Source: CAZPDM01 sp964585305 (lineage in GTDB: Bacteria; Planctomycetota; Uabimicrobiia; Uabimicrobiales; JABWCH01). Taken from it: 38,384 nt of DNA. Location of the stretch: the NCBI GenBank assembly GCA_964585305.1, contig CAZPDM010000035.1:1-38384 (forward strand), written 5' to 3'. The translations under genes and the position numbers were made by a program. Of the stretch, positions 25,320-35,332 are shown in pieces; within the stretch, counting starts at the first letter, position 1, and each line of letters opens with the position of its first letter. The notes below the pieces were generated by a model. That model was not told the DNA's origin, did no database searches, and saw only the letters and a list, made by a program, of their open reading frames with translations.

Positions 25320-26669
25320 ATGAGTTATGCAATCGGGGCAAAATGCTATCAATGTGATAAAGAATGGACTATTGAAAATGTGCAGTATCAATGTCCATTT
25401 TGTCAAGGAAACTTGGGTATTGTTTATGATTACGATGCTATTCGTCGCCAATGCACTCATGAATATTTTGCAAATAATCGCAATTTTTCTATTTGGAGAT
25501 ATGAGCATCTCTTACCAGTTGCTAATAATAATACTATTCCATTACAAATTGGTTGGACTCCATTATATCATATACAACATAATTTAAAGCCAGGAAGTCG
25601 TAGTATTACAGTTCGATTTAAAGTTGATATTCCTAAAGAAAAACATGGCAGTCCATTAGTACATCCTGCTAGTGTTATTTCTTCAAGCGAAAAAACAAAA
25701 GAGCCTATTAAGTTTTTTATTAAAGATGATGGACGCAATCCAAGTGCTTCCTTTAAAGATAGAGCAGGGGCAATTGCTTTACTTCATGCTAAGAGTATTG
25801 GCGCGAAAAAAATCACAGGAGCTTCTACTGGAAATGCTGGGTCCTCTATGGCTTGTTTATGCGCTAGCACAGGAACACCTCTTGCTATCTTTGTTCCTGA
25901 AAAAGCACCTCCTGCTAAGATAGCTCAACTTCTAATTTTTGGCGCGCAAGTTTTTATGGTAAAAGGAACTTATGACGAAGCATTTGATTTATGTTTGGAA
26001 GTATCTAAAAAATTTGGTTGGTACAATCGCAATACTGGTTATAATCCCTATACACGTGAAGGAAAAAAGACCGCAGCTTTTGAAATTTGCGAACAATTAA
26101 ATTGGAAAGCTCCGGATTGGCTTTTAGTTTCCGTAGGCGATGGAAATATTTTAAGCGGTATATGGAAAGGATTTTATGAATTGCATAAAATAGGATTGAT
26201 TGAAAAACTGCCTAAAATGGCAGGTATTCAATCCGATCAAAGCGATGCTATTTACCGCAGTTTTGAAAAATATAAAGATACGGGGAAATTAGAACTTATC
26301 ACAATTTCCGCAACAACTATAGCCGACAGTATCTCTGTAGATTTACCACGTGATGGAATAGCTGCAGCCAAAGCAATTATAGAGTCTAATGGAACTATTA
26401 TTACTGTAACAGATGAAGAAATTTTAGCCGCTATTTCTCATAGTGGCTCTAAATGGGGAATTTTTGCAGAACCAGCAGGTGCAGCAAGTTTAGCCGGATT
26501 TTTTAAAATGAATAAAGCAGAAATGTTTAAACCTGGCGAAACAGTTGTTTCTGTTGTAACAGGTAGTGGCCTTAAAGATGTTTCTTCTGCTATTAAAGCA
26601 GCAGGAAAACCAATTATAATTGAGCCTAAATTAGAAGCTGTCCAAGAAATTGTTTTATCTACCATTTAA
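25320..26669 (+). CDS. thrC: Threonine synthase
   Basis: A PLP enzyme that converts O-phosphohomoserine and water to threonine and phosphate. A zinc-ribbon-like start holds C9, C12, C25 and C28. The PLP lysine is K146 in SASFKDR, GASTGNAGSS binds the cofactor phosphate, and VSVGDGNILSGIW and AEPAGAASLAGF are typical further on. An insert at about 90-130 is rich in charged residues and not obviously conserved. The length of 449 residues is in range for the zinc-ribbon class. A start at 25320 follows AGGGG. No other threonine-pathway gene (thrA, thrB) lies nearby. Confidence 0.94.
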   Translation: MSYAIGAKCYQCDKEWTIENVQYQCPFCQGNLGIVYDYDAIRRQCTHEYFANNRNFSIWRYEHLLPVANNNTIPLQIGWTPLYHIQHNLKPGSRSITVRFKVDIPKEKHGSPLVHPASVISSSEKTKEPIKFFIKDDGRNPSASFKDRAGAIALLHAKSIGAKKITGASTGNAGSSMACLCASTGTPLAIFVPEKAPPAKIAQLLIFGAQVFMVKGTYDEAFDLCLEVSKKFGWYNRNTGYNPYTREGKKTAAFEICEQLNWKAPDWLLVSVGDGNILSGIWKGFYELHKIGLIEKLPKMAGIQSDQSDAIYRSFEKYKDTGKLELITISATTIADSISVDLPRDGIAAAKAIIESNGTIITVTDEEILAAISHSGSKWGIFAEPAGAASLAGFFKMNKAEMFKPGETVVSVVTGSGLKDVSSAIKAAGKPIIIEPKLEAVQEIVLSTI

Positions 26670-26754
26670 TCATTTTTTATCTATCGAGTTACGATCATTG
26701 CTATATTTTTCTTATTTTAATTGTTAAAGCCTTCGCAAGTTTAAGGAGGTAGTT

Positions 26755-27330
26755 TTGGAAGTTTATAGTATAGCTGAAGTTTCTGAACAACAATTATGTG
26801 CTATTAGTAAATACCTTTACAATTGGATCATTCGTGAGTATCCTATGTTAGATACTCCTCATATATATCAACAGATAGAGGATTCATTAAGACAAGATCG
26901 CAGTTGGTTATCAGGAATATATTGTGTATCCATTGATCCAACTAGACAATGGCTTTTTAAATTACGCACACGACGTCAACGTCCACCTAATATTGCCAAA
27001 TTTTTTTATTGGGTGTTTAAAAAATATGGCAATATTGCTGGTAAAATCTGTCTTTCCCTAACTCCATTATGGCTATTTATTCCCAAACATAATTGCATGT
27101 TAGACTTTATATGTAACGTACATTCTTCTGATGATAAAAATGATTATTTTATTATTATGCAGCTTGTACTAAAACAAGCAAAATTATTAGAATTCAGCTC
27201 TATTGATTGTGCAATCCATCATCACGATCTTTATTCTGCCTCTATTCACCGTCGTTTAGGATTTAAATTAGATAATTTCCTTTTTTCAAAACGTCTTCAT
27301 TGGCAAATTATGACAAAAGAACTCAAATAA
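26755..27330 (+). CDS. GNAT-like acyltransferase, probable
   Basis: A 191-residue protein starting at TTG with a strong AAGGAGG ribosome site upstream, which makes this start credible. The C-terminal part (about 110-185) has the GNAT look: strands around MLDFICNVHSS, a helix from YFIIMQLVLKQAKLL, and an ending YSASIHRRLGFKLDN like the NPxAxxLYxxxGF acetyl-CoA motif. The N-terminal half is less clear and holds two basic, aromatic stretches. Its substrate is unknown. A good terminator follows at once, and the STAND gene starts 59 bases downstream. Confidence 0.6.
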   Translation: MEVYSIAEVSEQQLCAISKYLYNWIIREYPMLDTPHIYQQIEDSLRQDRSWLSGIYCVSIDPTRQWLFKLRTRRQRPPNIAKFFYWVFKKYGNIAGKICLSLTPLWLFIPKHNCMLDFICNVHSSDDKNDYFIIMQLVLKQAKLLEFSSIDCAIHHHDLYSASIHRRLGFKLDNFLFSKRLHWQIMTKELK

Positions 27331-27331
27331 G

Positions 27332-27370
27332 AAAATGGAGCTTGCTTAAAAGCTAGCTCCATTTTTATAT
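27332..27370 (+). terminator. Rho-independent terminator after the GNAT-like gene
   Basis: An 11-bp stem (arm AAAATGGAGCT; 27332-27342 with 27355-27365) is followed by T-rich sequence. It lies only 18 bases before the STAND gene start. A weak promoter-like pair (TTGCTT 27342-27347, 17-base gap, TTATAT 27365-27370) overlaps it. Confidence 0.75.
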
Positions 27371-27388
27371 CATTTAAGGGCAAATAAA

Positions 27389-30300
27389 ATGATGCATGTC
27401 TGGAAAACATTAAAAGTATTTGTAAGTTCTACTTTTAAAGATTTAGAAAAAGAGAGAGATAGGCTGGCGAAAGTATTTCGTAGAATACAAGAAAATATAT
27501 TTTCTCAACGTTTGCATTTAATTCCTTATGATTTAAGGTGGAAAGAACAAAACGAAAAAAATTTAGTGCAATGGTGTTTGAATATGGTAAGTCAGGTAGA
27601 TTATTTTGTTGGAATTTTGGGTTATCGCTATGGTTGGAGACCTCCTTATCAGGCTTCTGGTCAGGATAACAGAGAAAAATTTTCCATTACGGAAATGGAA
27701 ATTCGTAAGGCTTTGGAAGTTGTTCCAAAATCTCGAAGATTTTTTTGTTTTGGAGATTTAGCACAATATTCCGAGTCTCAATTATCTAGCGAAACAAAAG
27801 AAGATATAGAATCTTTAAAATTACTCCAGCAAATATTGGAAAAACAAGGAGAAAGAATCTTTGTTTATCATAATTCTGAAGAAGCATTATCCATGATTCA
27901 AACAGAATTGGAACAAATCATTCAAAAAGAATACCCACTAGGACAAAAAGCAGAGTTGGAAACTTACAAACTTCAGGAAGCAATTTCAGAAATCATTACA
28001 GAAAAATGCCGGGGTTTTGTTGGCCGAGAAAAGTATTTGGATCAAATCTATAATTTTGCTAAACAAGAAATTTCTCCCAATTATCTTGTGATACATGCAG
28101 TTGCTGGGACTGGGAAATCAGCTTTGCTGGCACAATTTTTTCAAACATGGAAAAATAAACATTCTTCCATTCCAGTAATTGTTCACTATATGAGTATGGC
28201 TGGTAATAATCGCTCTCTACGTGGGATTTTGCAAAGTATTGGAGAGCAACTAAAAAACATAGGAAGAATGTCTGAAGAATTAGAAATCCTCACGGATAAA
28301 CTTTCTTTACAAATTCGTTCGGCATTACAAAATCAAAAACTTCCTATAATTTTATTGATAGATGGTTTGGATGAAAGTGATGAAGATTCTCAAGAGCTTA
28401 CTTGGCTTCCAACAATTTTGCCCTCTCATGTACGTATTATTTTAAGCACACGTCCCGTAGCTATTTGGGAAAAAATTCGTCGCAATTTTACAGTGATGAA
28501 CCTTGAACTCCCCCCATTAGAAGATAGAGAAATCAAGGAAGTTATCACTGGCTACCAACAAAGACATAATCTTAAATTACTTCCAGAAGAGCAAAATTTT
28601 TTAGCCCAACGTGCTGCAGGAAATCCATTATTTTTAAAAGTAGCTATGGATGAAATGGTGAGAGGAGGCTTGGCTGTTGGACAATTGGCTACTACTGTAG
28701 ATGCATTGTTCCACCAAATTTTACAACGTTTAGCAAATTCTGTAGGAGAAAAGATTATCCATGATTATTTAGGTTTTATTGCTGCAGGACGAAATGGCTT
28801 AACAGAAGCAGAGTTGCGCGAAATAATTCATGAAGATTATCCAGTAACTACTACAGAAGATTTTTTTACTTTAGTATTCAGTTCATTGGCCAATTTTGTC
28901 ATTCCACGAGAAAAGATGCTGGCTTTTTTTCATCCTGAATTTGAACGTTCGGTTAAGATGCTGCTCGGAAAAGGCGGAATGCGTAATTATCATAGACGTT
29001 TGGCAGCGTACTTCTCTTCTAAATGGAACTCTTATGAACGGGCACTATTAGAATTGCCATATCAATTGCAATCCGGCGAGCAATATGAGATGCTGCTAAA
29101 AATTTTAGGAGACATTAACTTTTTGGAAGCTAAGTCAATTGCTGGAATGCTGATTGAATTACGACAGGATTTTCAATATGCTTTAGAAGCTAAAGCAGTA
29201 CCATTACCTTCAGATTTAACTATAGAACTTTTTCCCCTGGTAGAAATTAACCAATCCTTATTAGCATTGATAGCTCATATATTGGATTTGGACTTTAATT
29301 TTTTATTAAGGCATCCTCAATACATTTTTCAATCTTGTTGGAATCAAGGATATTGGCATGATGCACCAGAATCTGCAGAGTACTACCAAAATTCATCTTT
29401 GGGAAATGCTCCTTGGAATTTAACAGGACCAAAATTATATCGTGTTGTAGAATATTGGCGAAATGCTAGAAAAAAAAGCCCTTGGATAAGGACATTACGG
29501 CCACTACCTGAACGGCTTGATTCTCCACTGGTTAAAATTTTTCGTGGACACGAAGATATTGCTACGGCAATAGCTTTTATGGAAGATGGAAAAAAAATTG
29601 TATCTGGTGGTTATGATAAGACCATTCACGTATGGGATGTTTCTACTGGCGAATGTCTTAATGTGTTTCCCGGCCATGAAGAATTTGTGTGTTCTATTGC
29701 TACAAGCCCAAATGGAAAATATATAGCCTCCGGAGCAGGTGATGGCTGTATTCGTATTTGGGATGGACAAACTGGCAATTGTATTCAGACACTTCGTGAT
29801 CATTATAAAGCCGTTGCGTCATTAAAATTTACTCCAGATGGTGAAAAACTCCTTTCAGCAGGTAAAGATAAAGTTATTAGAGTATGGGATTGCCAAACTT
29901 GGCAAGTTATACAAAACTTAAAAGGTCATAAAGATATGATCAATGGGATTGAGCTATCTAAAGATGGCAAAATTATTGTCTCTGGTTCTTGGGATAATAC
30001 TATTCGTATGTGGAATTTACAAACCGGCGAATGTTTATGGACTGCTTCCGGACATACAGCACATATTCGATGTATTGCAATAAACCCCGATGGAAAAACA
30101 ATTGTATCTGGATCGGATGATCAAACTGTAAGAGTATGGGATCAAAATGGTAAATGTTTAACAGTATTACATCGAGATAGCATAGTATTTAGTGTAGCAT
30201 TTTCTTTTGATGGCAAGAAAATTATCAGTGGTGATTATGGGGTACTTTCCGTATGGGATGTATCTAGTTTTCAATGCGAACTAGCTATCCGAGGACACGA

Positions 30301-31291
30301 AAGTTCTATTTTTAATTTAGCAATTAGCCCAGATAATCGTTATGTAATTTCTTGTTCTAGCGATAAAACAATTCGTATGTGGGATATTCATAGTGCTGGG
30401 TTGGCATTACAAGTCGATGCTCATACGAAAATTATTTACGACTTTAATCTTTCTAAAGATGGAAGTAAAGCAATTACTGCTTCTCGCGATAGCAACTTGA
30501 TGCTTTGGAATACCGCTAATGGTAAAAGAGAGCTAACACTAACCGGGCATAAAGATCCCGCACGTTCCGCATGTTTTTCTTTAAATGATACAATAATCAT
30601 CTCTGGAGCAGATGACAAAACTATAAAAATATGGGATGCTCATACAGGAGCTTGCGTAAGAGAACTATCTGGCCATGAAAAAAACGTAACTGCTGTTTTT
30701 GCCAGTAAAGATGGAAAGTGGATTGTTTCAGGCGATCGTGATGGGGTTATTCGTTTATGGGATGCTTCATCAGGAAATTGCATTCTACACTTTTCTGGAC
30801 ATAGTAAAGATGTACGCAGTCTATATTTGACTCCTAAAGGAAAAATAATTTCAGGGGGAGAAGATTATATTATTCGTATTTGGGATGTTAGTGATAAACA
30901 ATCTCGATTTTTATCAAACTCTAAAGATAGCAGTAATATAGAAGTTTCGTGTCTAAAAATATTAACCGGACATAAAGATGGTGTACTTGGAGTAGCTATA
31001 AATTCTGATGAAACGGAAATATATTCAACTTCAAGAGATAATCAATTTCGTATTTGGAATTTAAACACTGGTGAATATCAGACTTTTTCAGGAACTGGTA
31101 ATGTTGAACAATGGACAATAAATGCCCCTTATTATGCCCTTACCCAAGATTGGGAAACCGTATTGTTTAAACATGATACACAACAACCATACCTTTTTTT
31201 TCCTGCTGCTCTTCGTCAGGTGAATTTTCATACTGCAGGAATTATTGGTGGTTATGCAGGTGTTTATACCTATTTATTAAAATTGGATTAG
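27389..31291 (+). CDS. DUF4062-NACHT-WD40 STAND protein
   Basis: A 1300-residue multidomain sensor-type protein. Residues about 1-110 are DUF4062 (LKVFVSSTFKDLEKERDRL near 8-26, FVGILGYRYGWRPP), a TIR-like effector or adaptor domain found in large NTPases. A NACHT/P-loop NTPase follows: Walker A AVAGTGKS at 237-244 (Lys 243) and Walker B LLIDGLDES (Asp 325). A helical or winged region runs to about 715. The rest (about 718-1300) is a WD40 array: twelve clear repeats ending WD or WN and two degenerate ones, enough for two seven-bladed propellers. STAND proteins of this plan (cf. animal NWD1/TEP1) sense a ligand through the repeats and then oligomerise; some bacterial ones abort phage infection. 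That role here is inference. AAGGG precedes the start. Confidence 0.93.
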   Translation: MMHVWKTLKVFVSSTFKDLEKERDRLAKVFRRIQENIFSQRLHLIPYDLRWKEQNEKNLVQWCLNMVSQVDYFVGILGYRYGWRPPYQASGQDNREKFSITEMEIRKALEVVPKSRRFFCFGDLAQYSESQLSSETKEDIESLKLLQQILEKQGERIFVYHNSEEALSMIQTELEQIIQKEYPLGQKAELETYKLQEAISEIITEKCRGFVGREKYLDQIYNFAKQEISPNYLVIHAVAGTGKSALLAQFFQTWKNKHSSIPVIVHYMSMAGNNRSLRGILQSIGEQLKNIGRMSEELEILTDKLSLQIRSALQNQKLPIILLIDGLDESDEDSQELTWLPTILPSHVRIILSTRPVAIWEKIRRNFTVMNLELPPLEDREIKEVITGYQQRHNLKLLPEEQNFLAQRAAGNPLFLKVAMDEMVRGGLAVGQLATTVDALFHQILQRLANSVGEKIIHDYLGFIAAGRNGLTEAELREIIHEDYPVTTTEDFFTLVFSSLANFVIPREKMLAFFHPEFERSVKMLLGKGGMRNYHRRLAAYFSSKWNSYERALLELPYQLQSGEQYEMLLKILGDINFLEAKSIAGMLIELRQDFQYALEAKAVPLPSDLTIELFPLVEINQSLLALIAHILDLDFNFLLRHPQYIFQSCWNQGYWHDAPESAEYYQNSSLGNAPWNLTGPKLYRVVEYWRNARKKSPWIRTLRPLPERLDSPLVKIFRGHEDIATAIAFMEDGKKIVSGGYDKTIHVWDVSTGECLNVFPGHEEFVCSIATSPNGKYIASGAGDGCIRIWDGQTGNCIQTLRDHYKAVASLKFTPDGEKLLSAGKDKVIRVWDCQTWQVIQNLKGHKDMINGIELSKDGKIIVSGSWDNTIRMWNLQTGECLWTASGHTAHIRCIAINPDGKTIVSGSDDQTVRVWDQNGKCLTVLHRDSIVFSVAFSFDGKKIISGDYGVLSVWDVSSFQCELAIRGHESSIFNLAISPDNRYVISCSSDKTIRMWDIHSAGLALQVDAHTKIIYDFNLSKDGSKAITASRDSNLMLWNTANGKRELTLTGHKDPARSACFSLNDTIIISGADDKTIKIWDAHTGACVRELSGHEKNVTAVFASKDGKWIVSGDRDGVIRLWDASSGNCILHFSGHSKDVRSLYLTPKGKIISGGEDYIIRIWDVSDKQSRFLSNSKDSSNIEVSCLKILTGHKDGVLGVAINSDETEIYSTSRDNQFRIWNLNTGEYQTFSGTGNVEQWTINAPYYALTQDWETVLFKHDTQQPYLFFPAALRQVNFHTAGIIGGYAGVYTYLLKLD

Positions 31292-31462
31292 GAAAATCTT
31301 TTTAAAGATAAAAATTTTGAAACAATAGTCAAAAATTTTAACACAAAATTTTTTCTTTAGGTTAGTTCAACAATTTTTGATAAAATTGCAAAATAATTTA
31401 TATAGTTTTTTTGAGCCAGACATATTTTTTACCAAGATTTTTCTATTCTAAAGGTTATTTTT

Positions 31463-34060
31463 ATGCAAGTTTTTCAAGGAAATGAATATGCTTTAAAGCA
31501 AAAATTTCAATTAAATGCCATAGCCGTTGTCATTATTGGATTATTGCGAAATAAAAATATTTTTCTCACAGAGCCATTATTAGAACTGGCAAAACCTGGT
31601 GAACCCTTAGCATCTTTTTTAAAAGATAGAACTTTGCTTACAGTTATCGATAATCCTATTGAGTTTCAGGCTCTTCAAAATCAGCATAATTTACAACAAT
31701 ATCCTCTTATTCTTTTAGAACAAGGAAGTCATCGAATTTTAGCTTTACAAGATGAAGTATTAGCAGAAGCAGGATGGCAAAAGCAAACAGAATCACCCAA
31801 AACTCTTCAAACGATGATTGCTCAAACAGGTTTGAGTATTTCAGAATTGCATTTGCAAGGATTAGAACATTTATTTTCAGAGTCAGAAATTGCTAAAATT
31901 AAATTGAGTATTGCAACAGCAGTTAAGCCAGATGAAAAAATTGAAGCAATACGAAAAATGACTCTCTCACAAGAACCTATTCACGAAAAAGCTCTTCTTT
32001 TTCTTCATGCTTTAGGTGATAACCATCCTTCTGTTCGTACAGAAGCTGCCCAATCTTTACGTTCCATTGGAGTAGATCACGCAATAATTGAAGCTATTTT
32101 ACTGCTAGGAAATAGTGATAATGAAAAACGACAAGCCTTGTATAGCCTAGGAATTATATTTAATAAAGTAAATGATTTTGAAAAAGGGGTTATTTTACAA
32201 GTATTATTAACTGTTTTACGTGAATCTAGTTTTCGAACTCTTTCTGTACCCCTTCTTCAAACACTTACTAAAATTATTGGAAACATTCCTGGACAGCCTA
32301 AAGCAATGCTAGAACGAATTTTAATGTCAACAATAGAATTGCTACTTAATCATATTGATTCTATTTCAGAAGCTGCCGGAGATGTTTTAACTCAAATTGC
32401 ACAAAAAGATAATGAATTATTTAGCCACTTACTTTGGGAACAAATTGAAAAAATGGATTCGAGGAGAGTTTTAGCATTTCTTCTAGGGCAGTTAGCAAGT
32501 AAAGGAATCCCTACAGATTGGCTTAATTTAGCAAAAAAAATGGTATATGAATTTGGTTTAGGCGATGAGCTTGATCCAATATACTTACGTCTATCTGGCG
32601 TTATGGTTCAATTTGGAAGGCAAATATTGCCAGAATTGATTCTCCGATTTGATTCTACTTTACGTTCAACAGAACATATTTCTATTGCTAAACTTCTAGA
32701 TCTTATATTAACTTCTACAGTATCCTCGGAACAAAAGCTATTACCTGAGCACAAAAACCAAGTTTTAGCAGAATATATAAAAATTTTCGCGCGTTCTCCA
32801 GAAGCTGTTCGAATTGTTCTTTTAGATAACCAATTTTTATCTGATCCAGATATATCCCCATCTTTACAGATTGAATTTAGTATTGCTTCGCTTATGGAAA
32901 TTCAAAAAGAAAAGCTGGATCAATATGCGCAATCTGTTAAAGCCGCGCTATGCCGCATCCCAAAATCTGCCATTGATGCACTGATTCAAGTTTTAGAAAA
33001 GCCATTAAAGCCTATCCAGTTACAACAATGTGCAGAAATTTTAGGAGATGTTGCGTTATCTCTTACATCTCAAAATGTTGAAGAATTAACAAGAGTACAA
33101 AAATTTTGTTTGCAAAAAATTGTAGAAAAAGTTTGCTATGATAAAATATTGTTTAAAAACTTAGGTAAAGTTGCAGCAGCTTCTGGTGCATCTTCTGAAA
33201 TGGCTGAAAAAATTAGTGAATATTTGTTGAATTCTATTTACTCAAGCCCTTCTCCATATTTAGTTTTGGAAGGTTTAGGATGGGCAATGTCAAGCGAAAG
33301 TACCTCCTTGGAATCCAAAAGCGATGTTTGCTATCTTTTTATAGCTTTAATGGATAAACGTTTACCAGAACGAATTTCTCAAGTGAAACAAAATGGAGAA
33401 GAAAAAGTATTTGTTTTTGATAATAGAAGCACTGCATATACAGAATTGTTACCAATTCTTTTGTCTGGTTTACGAAGATTAGCCTTATCAAATAGTACCT
33501 CAGAAGCCTTAAGAAAAAGAATTATAGATTATCTCTTGAAAAAATGGCAAAATTTGTTAGAATATAAGGTAATTTGGGGTCCCAAAAATGTGATTGATTT
33601 GGCAGAAGCTATAGCAGATATATGCCAACATCCCAAAATAGAAGATATTGATAGAATTTCTTTGGCTAAAGCATTATATGCTAAAGTTGATATTTTTACT
33701 GTGACAGAATTTCTTATCAGAATTCTGAGCAGACAAAACCAAATTTGTTTATCTGAAGTAGCTCAACTTGTTGCAAATAAACTTCTTAGTTTTGCAGATA
33801 ATCAAGAATACCATAATCCTGAAGATTTAGAAATTATTATGAATTGTATTGGCCGTCTTTTAAATTGCCAATTTTTGGCTCCCAATCAAGAGATTTCAGA
33901 TAAGTTGCATGAACAATTGCTGTATGCAATGTTTGACGGGCTACGCGAGCAAGTATTTGGTGTTAAAGAAAATCTGGAGAAATTGATAAATTCTAAGTAT
34001 CTTTCTGAATCTTTGAAAAATGAAATTCGTAAAAGACTTCCTAAAAAAATAAATGAATAG
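31463..34060 (+). CDS. HEAT-like repeat protein, function unknown
   Basis: An 865-residue all-alpha protein of unrecognised family. A segment at about 170-200 (HEKALLFLHALGDNHPSVRT) is a typical HEAT repeat, and many later stretches show the same helix-turn-helix spacing, so most of the protein is likely an alpha-solenoid. The first 130 residues are mixed alpha/beta and may be a separate domain. No signal peptide, membrane helix or catalytic motif is visible. It follows the STAND gene by 171 bases and could be its partner or simply a neighbour. AAAGG lies eight bases before the ATG. An IS630 element begins 16 bases after its stop. Confidence 0.75.
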   Translation: MQVFQGNEYALKQKFQLNAIAVVIIGLLRNKNIFLTEPLLELAKPGEPLASFLKDRTLLTVIDNPIEFQALQNQHNLQQYPLILLEQGSHRILALQDEVLAEAGWQKQTESPKTLQTMIAQTGLSISELHLQGLEHLFSESEIAKIKLSIATAVKPDEKIEAIRKMTLSQEPIHEKALLFLHALGDNHPSVRTEAAQSLRSIGVDHAIIEAILLLGNSDNEKRQALYSLGIIFNKVNDFEKGVILQVLLTVLRESSFRTLSVPLLQTLTKIIGNIPGQPKAMLERILMSTIELLLNHIDSISEAAGDVLTQIAQKDNELFSHLLWEQIEKMDSRRVLAFLLGQLASKGIPTDWLNLAKKMVYEFGLGDELDPIYLRLSGVMVQFGRQILPELILRFDSTLRSTEHISIAKLLDLILTSTVSSEQKLLPEHKNQVLAEYIKIFARSPEAVRIVLLDNQFLSDPDISPSLQIEFSIASLMEIQKEKLDQYAQSVKAALCRIPKSAIDALIQVLEKPLKPIQLQQCAEILGDVALSLTSQNVEELTRVQKFCLQKIVEKVCYDKILFKNLGKVAAASGASSEMAEKISEYLLNSIYSSPSPYLVLEGLGWAMSSESTSLESKSDVCYLFIALMDKRLPERISQVKQNGEEKVFVFDNRSTAYTELLPILLSGLRRLALSNSTSEALRKRIIDYLLKKWQNLLEYKVIWGPKNVIDLAEAIADICQHPKIEDIDRISLAKALYAKVDIFTVTEFLIRILSRQNQICLSEVAQLVANKLLSFADNQEYHNPEDLEIIMNCIGRLLNCQFLAPNQEISDKLHEQLLYAMFDGLREQVFGVKENLEKLINSKYLSESLKNEIRKRLPKKINE

Positions 34061-34075
34061 ACTTTTCACAACTTA

Positions 34076-34095
34076 CTTAGTGGTTTGTCAGCGAA
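34076..34095 (+). repeat. IS630 left terminal inverted repeat
   Basis: Twenty bases reading CTTAGTGGTTTGTCAGCGAA, preceded by the TA target site. It matches the inverted right end at 18 of 20 positions. Confidence 0.85.
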
Positions 34096-34100
34096 ATAAC

Positions 34101-34129
34101 TTGATGTATATGTAAATTTATAGTATACT
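34101..34129 (+). promoter_or_regulatory. Transposase promoter
   Basis: TTGATG (34101-34106), a 17-base spacer and TATACT (34124-34129) lie inside the left end, 70 bases before the transposase start. Confidence 0.6.
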
Positions 34130-34199
34130 TGATTTCCGAAAAAATGAAGTATGTCTCAAAAAAATTAACAATAGTTACATCTTTTAAAAGGAGTCAAGT

Positions 34200-34640
34200 A
34201 TGCGACCACCAAAATACAAAATAAAACTAAGTGAACAAGACATCCAGAAACTCGAAAAATTTGTATCTCAAGGAAAGAAATCAGCAAGAGAGATAAATAA
34301 AGCCCGTATTTTATTAATGTCAATGGAAGGAATACAAAATCAAGAAATAGCCAAAATACTAGGAATTTCTAAACAAACAATCTATGCAGCCCAAAAGAAA
34401 TTTTGCCTCAACCAATATGAGAATATTCTAGCTTTTCTTAAAGATGAATTGCGCAGCGGAAGGCCAAGAGAAATAGATACTAGAGTCCAATCAAACATAA
34501 CTATGATTGCGTGTTCTAAACCGCCTGAAGGGCGTGCAAAATGGACTTTACGTTTGATTGCTGACAAAGTGATAGAGCTAAAGATAGCAGAATATATTTC
34601 TTATGAAGGCGTTAGAACTAGTCTAAAAAAAACAAATTAA
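34200..34640 (+). CDS. IS630 transposase, first frame (DNA-binding part)
   Basis: A 146-residue first half of the transposase. An N-terminal helix-turn-helix (NQEIAKILGISKQTIYAA) binds the element ends, and a second helical segment (GRPREIDTRVQ) links to the catalytic half. The frame ends in TAA at 34638. Just before that, an A run allows a -1 shift into the downstream frame, giving a full protein of about 377 residues. AAAAGGAG precedes the ATG. Confidence 0.88.
   Translation: MRPPKYKIKLSEQDIQKLEKFVSQGKKSAREINKARILLMSMEGIQNQEIAKILGISKQTIYAAQKKFCLNQYENILAFLKDELRSGRPREIDTRVQSNITMIACSKPPEGRAKWTLRLIADKVIELKIAEYISYEGVRTSLKKTN
34625..34632 (+). other. Programmed -1 frameshift slip site (A8)
   Basis: Eight A bases give the heptamer A-AAA-AAA in frame with the first transposase half. 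Slipping back one base continues as Asn-Lys-Leu-Lys-Pro-Trp into the second half without a stop. IS630 elements commonly use such sites. Confidence 0.75.
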
Positions 34641-34699
34641 AACCTTGGCTATCCGAACAATGGTGCATAGGAGAAATAACCGGCGATTATATTTGGCAT

Positions 34700-35332
34700 A
34701 TGGAGGATGTCCTCCATCAATATGAAATCCCCTATGATCCATTGCGTCCTTTAGTCCATTTTGATGAACGGCCCTGTTTTTTAATCGAAGATATTGCTAG
34801 TATAATCCCCATGAGTCCAGATAAAGTCAAACGTTATCATTACGAATATAAGAAAAACGGAGCATGCGTCGTTTTCCTAGCATTTGAACCGCATACTGGC
34901 TTCCGCTATGTCGAGGTTCGTGAAAGAAGGACTGCTATCGATTACGCCGAATTTATGCGAAACCTCATTGAAAAAAACTACTCACATGTCGAATATATTC
35001 GGCTTGTACAGGATAATCTCAATACACATACTCCAGGCTCGTTTTATGAAATTTTGCCTGCTCAACAGGCATTTGATCTGACACAAAAATTTGAGCTTCA
35101 CTATACTCCCAAAAAAGGATCTTGGCTCAATATGGCTGAGATTGAATTTTCGGCACTTGCCAAACAATGTCTTGACCGCAGAATTCCACATATTGAAATT
35201 TTGAGAAAAGAGGTTCTTGCTTGGACTCAGCAAAGAAATCTTGAACACAAAACTGTTGATTGGAAATTTTCGCAAAATAAAGCAAGAAATAAGCTTGAAA
35301 GACATTATACATACATCCAAAGACTTCGCTGA
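34700..35332 (+). CDS. IS630 transposase, second frame (DDE catalytic part)
   Basis: The catalytic half of the transposase. The open frame extends upstream without a stop to the slip site at 34631, so translation most likely arrives by frameshift and not from the ATG at 34700. The DDE acids are the Asp of VHFDERP, the Asp of VQDNLNTH and the Glu of LNMAEIEF, with spacing typical of IS630/Tc1-mariner enzymes. The end of the frame runs into the right terminal repeat. Confidence 0.88.
   Translation: MEDVLHQYEIPYDPLRPLVHFDERPCFLIEDIASIIPMSPDKVKRYHYEYKKNGACVVFLAFEPHTGFRYVEVRERRTAIDYAEFMRNLIEKNYSHVEYIRLVQDNLNTHTPGSFYEILPAQQAFDLTQKFELHYTPKKGSWLNMAEIEFSALAKQCLDRRIPHIEILRKEVLAWTQQRNLEHKTVDWKFSQNKARNKLERHYTYIQRLR

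Noticed and set aside
29521..31290. DNA-level tandem repeat in the WD40 region
   Set aside because: The repeats are protein-level WD40 blades with diverged DNA, not a recent array.
31292..31462. Regulatory or RNA element between the STAND and HEAT-like genes
   Set aside because: It is only AT-rich sequence with a short 6-bp hairpin; no convincing promoter, terminator or RNA was seen.
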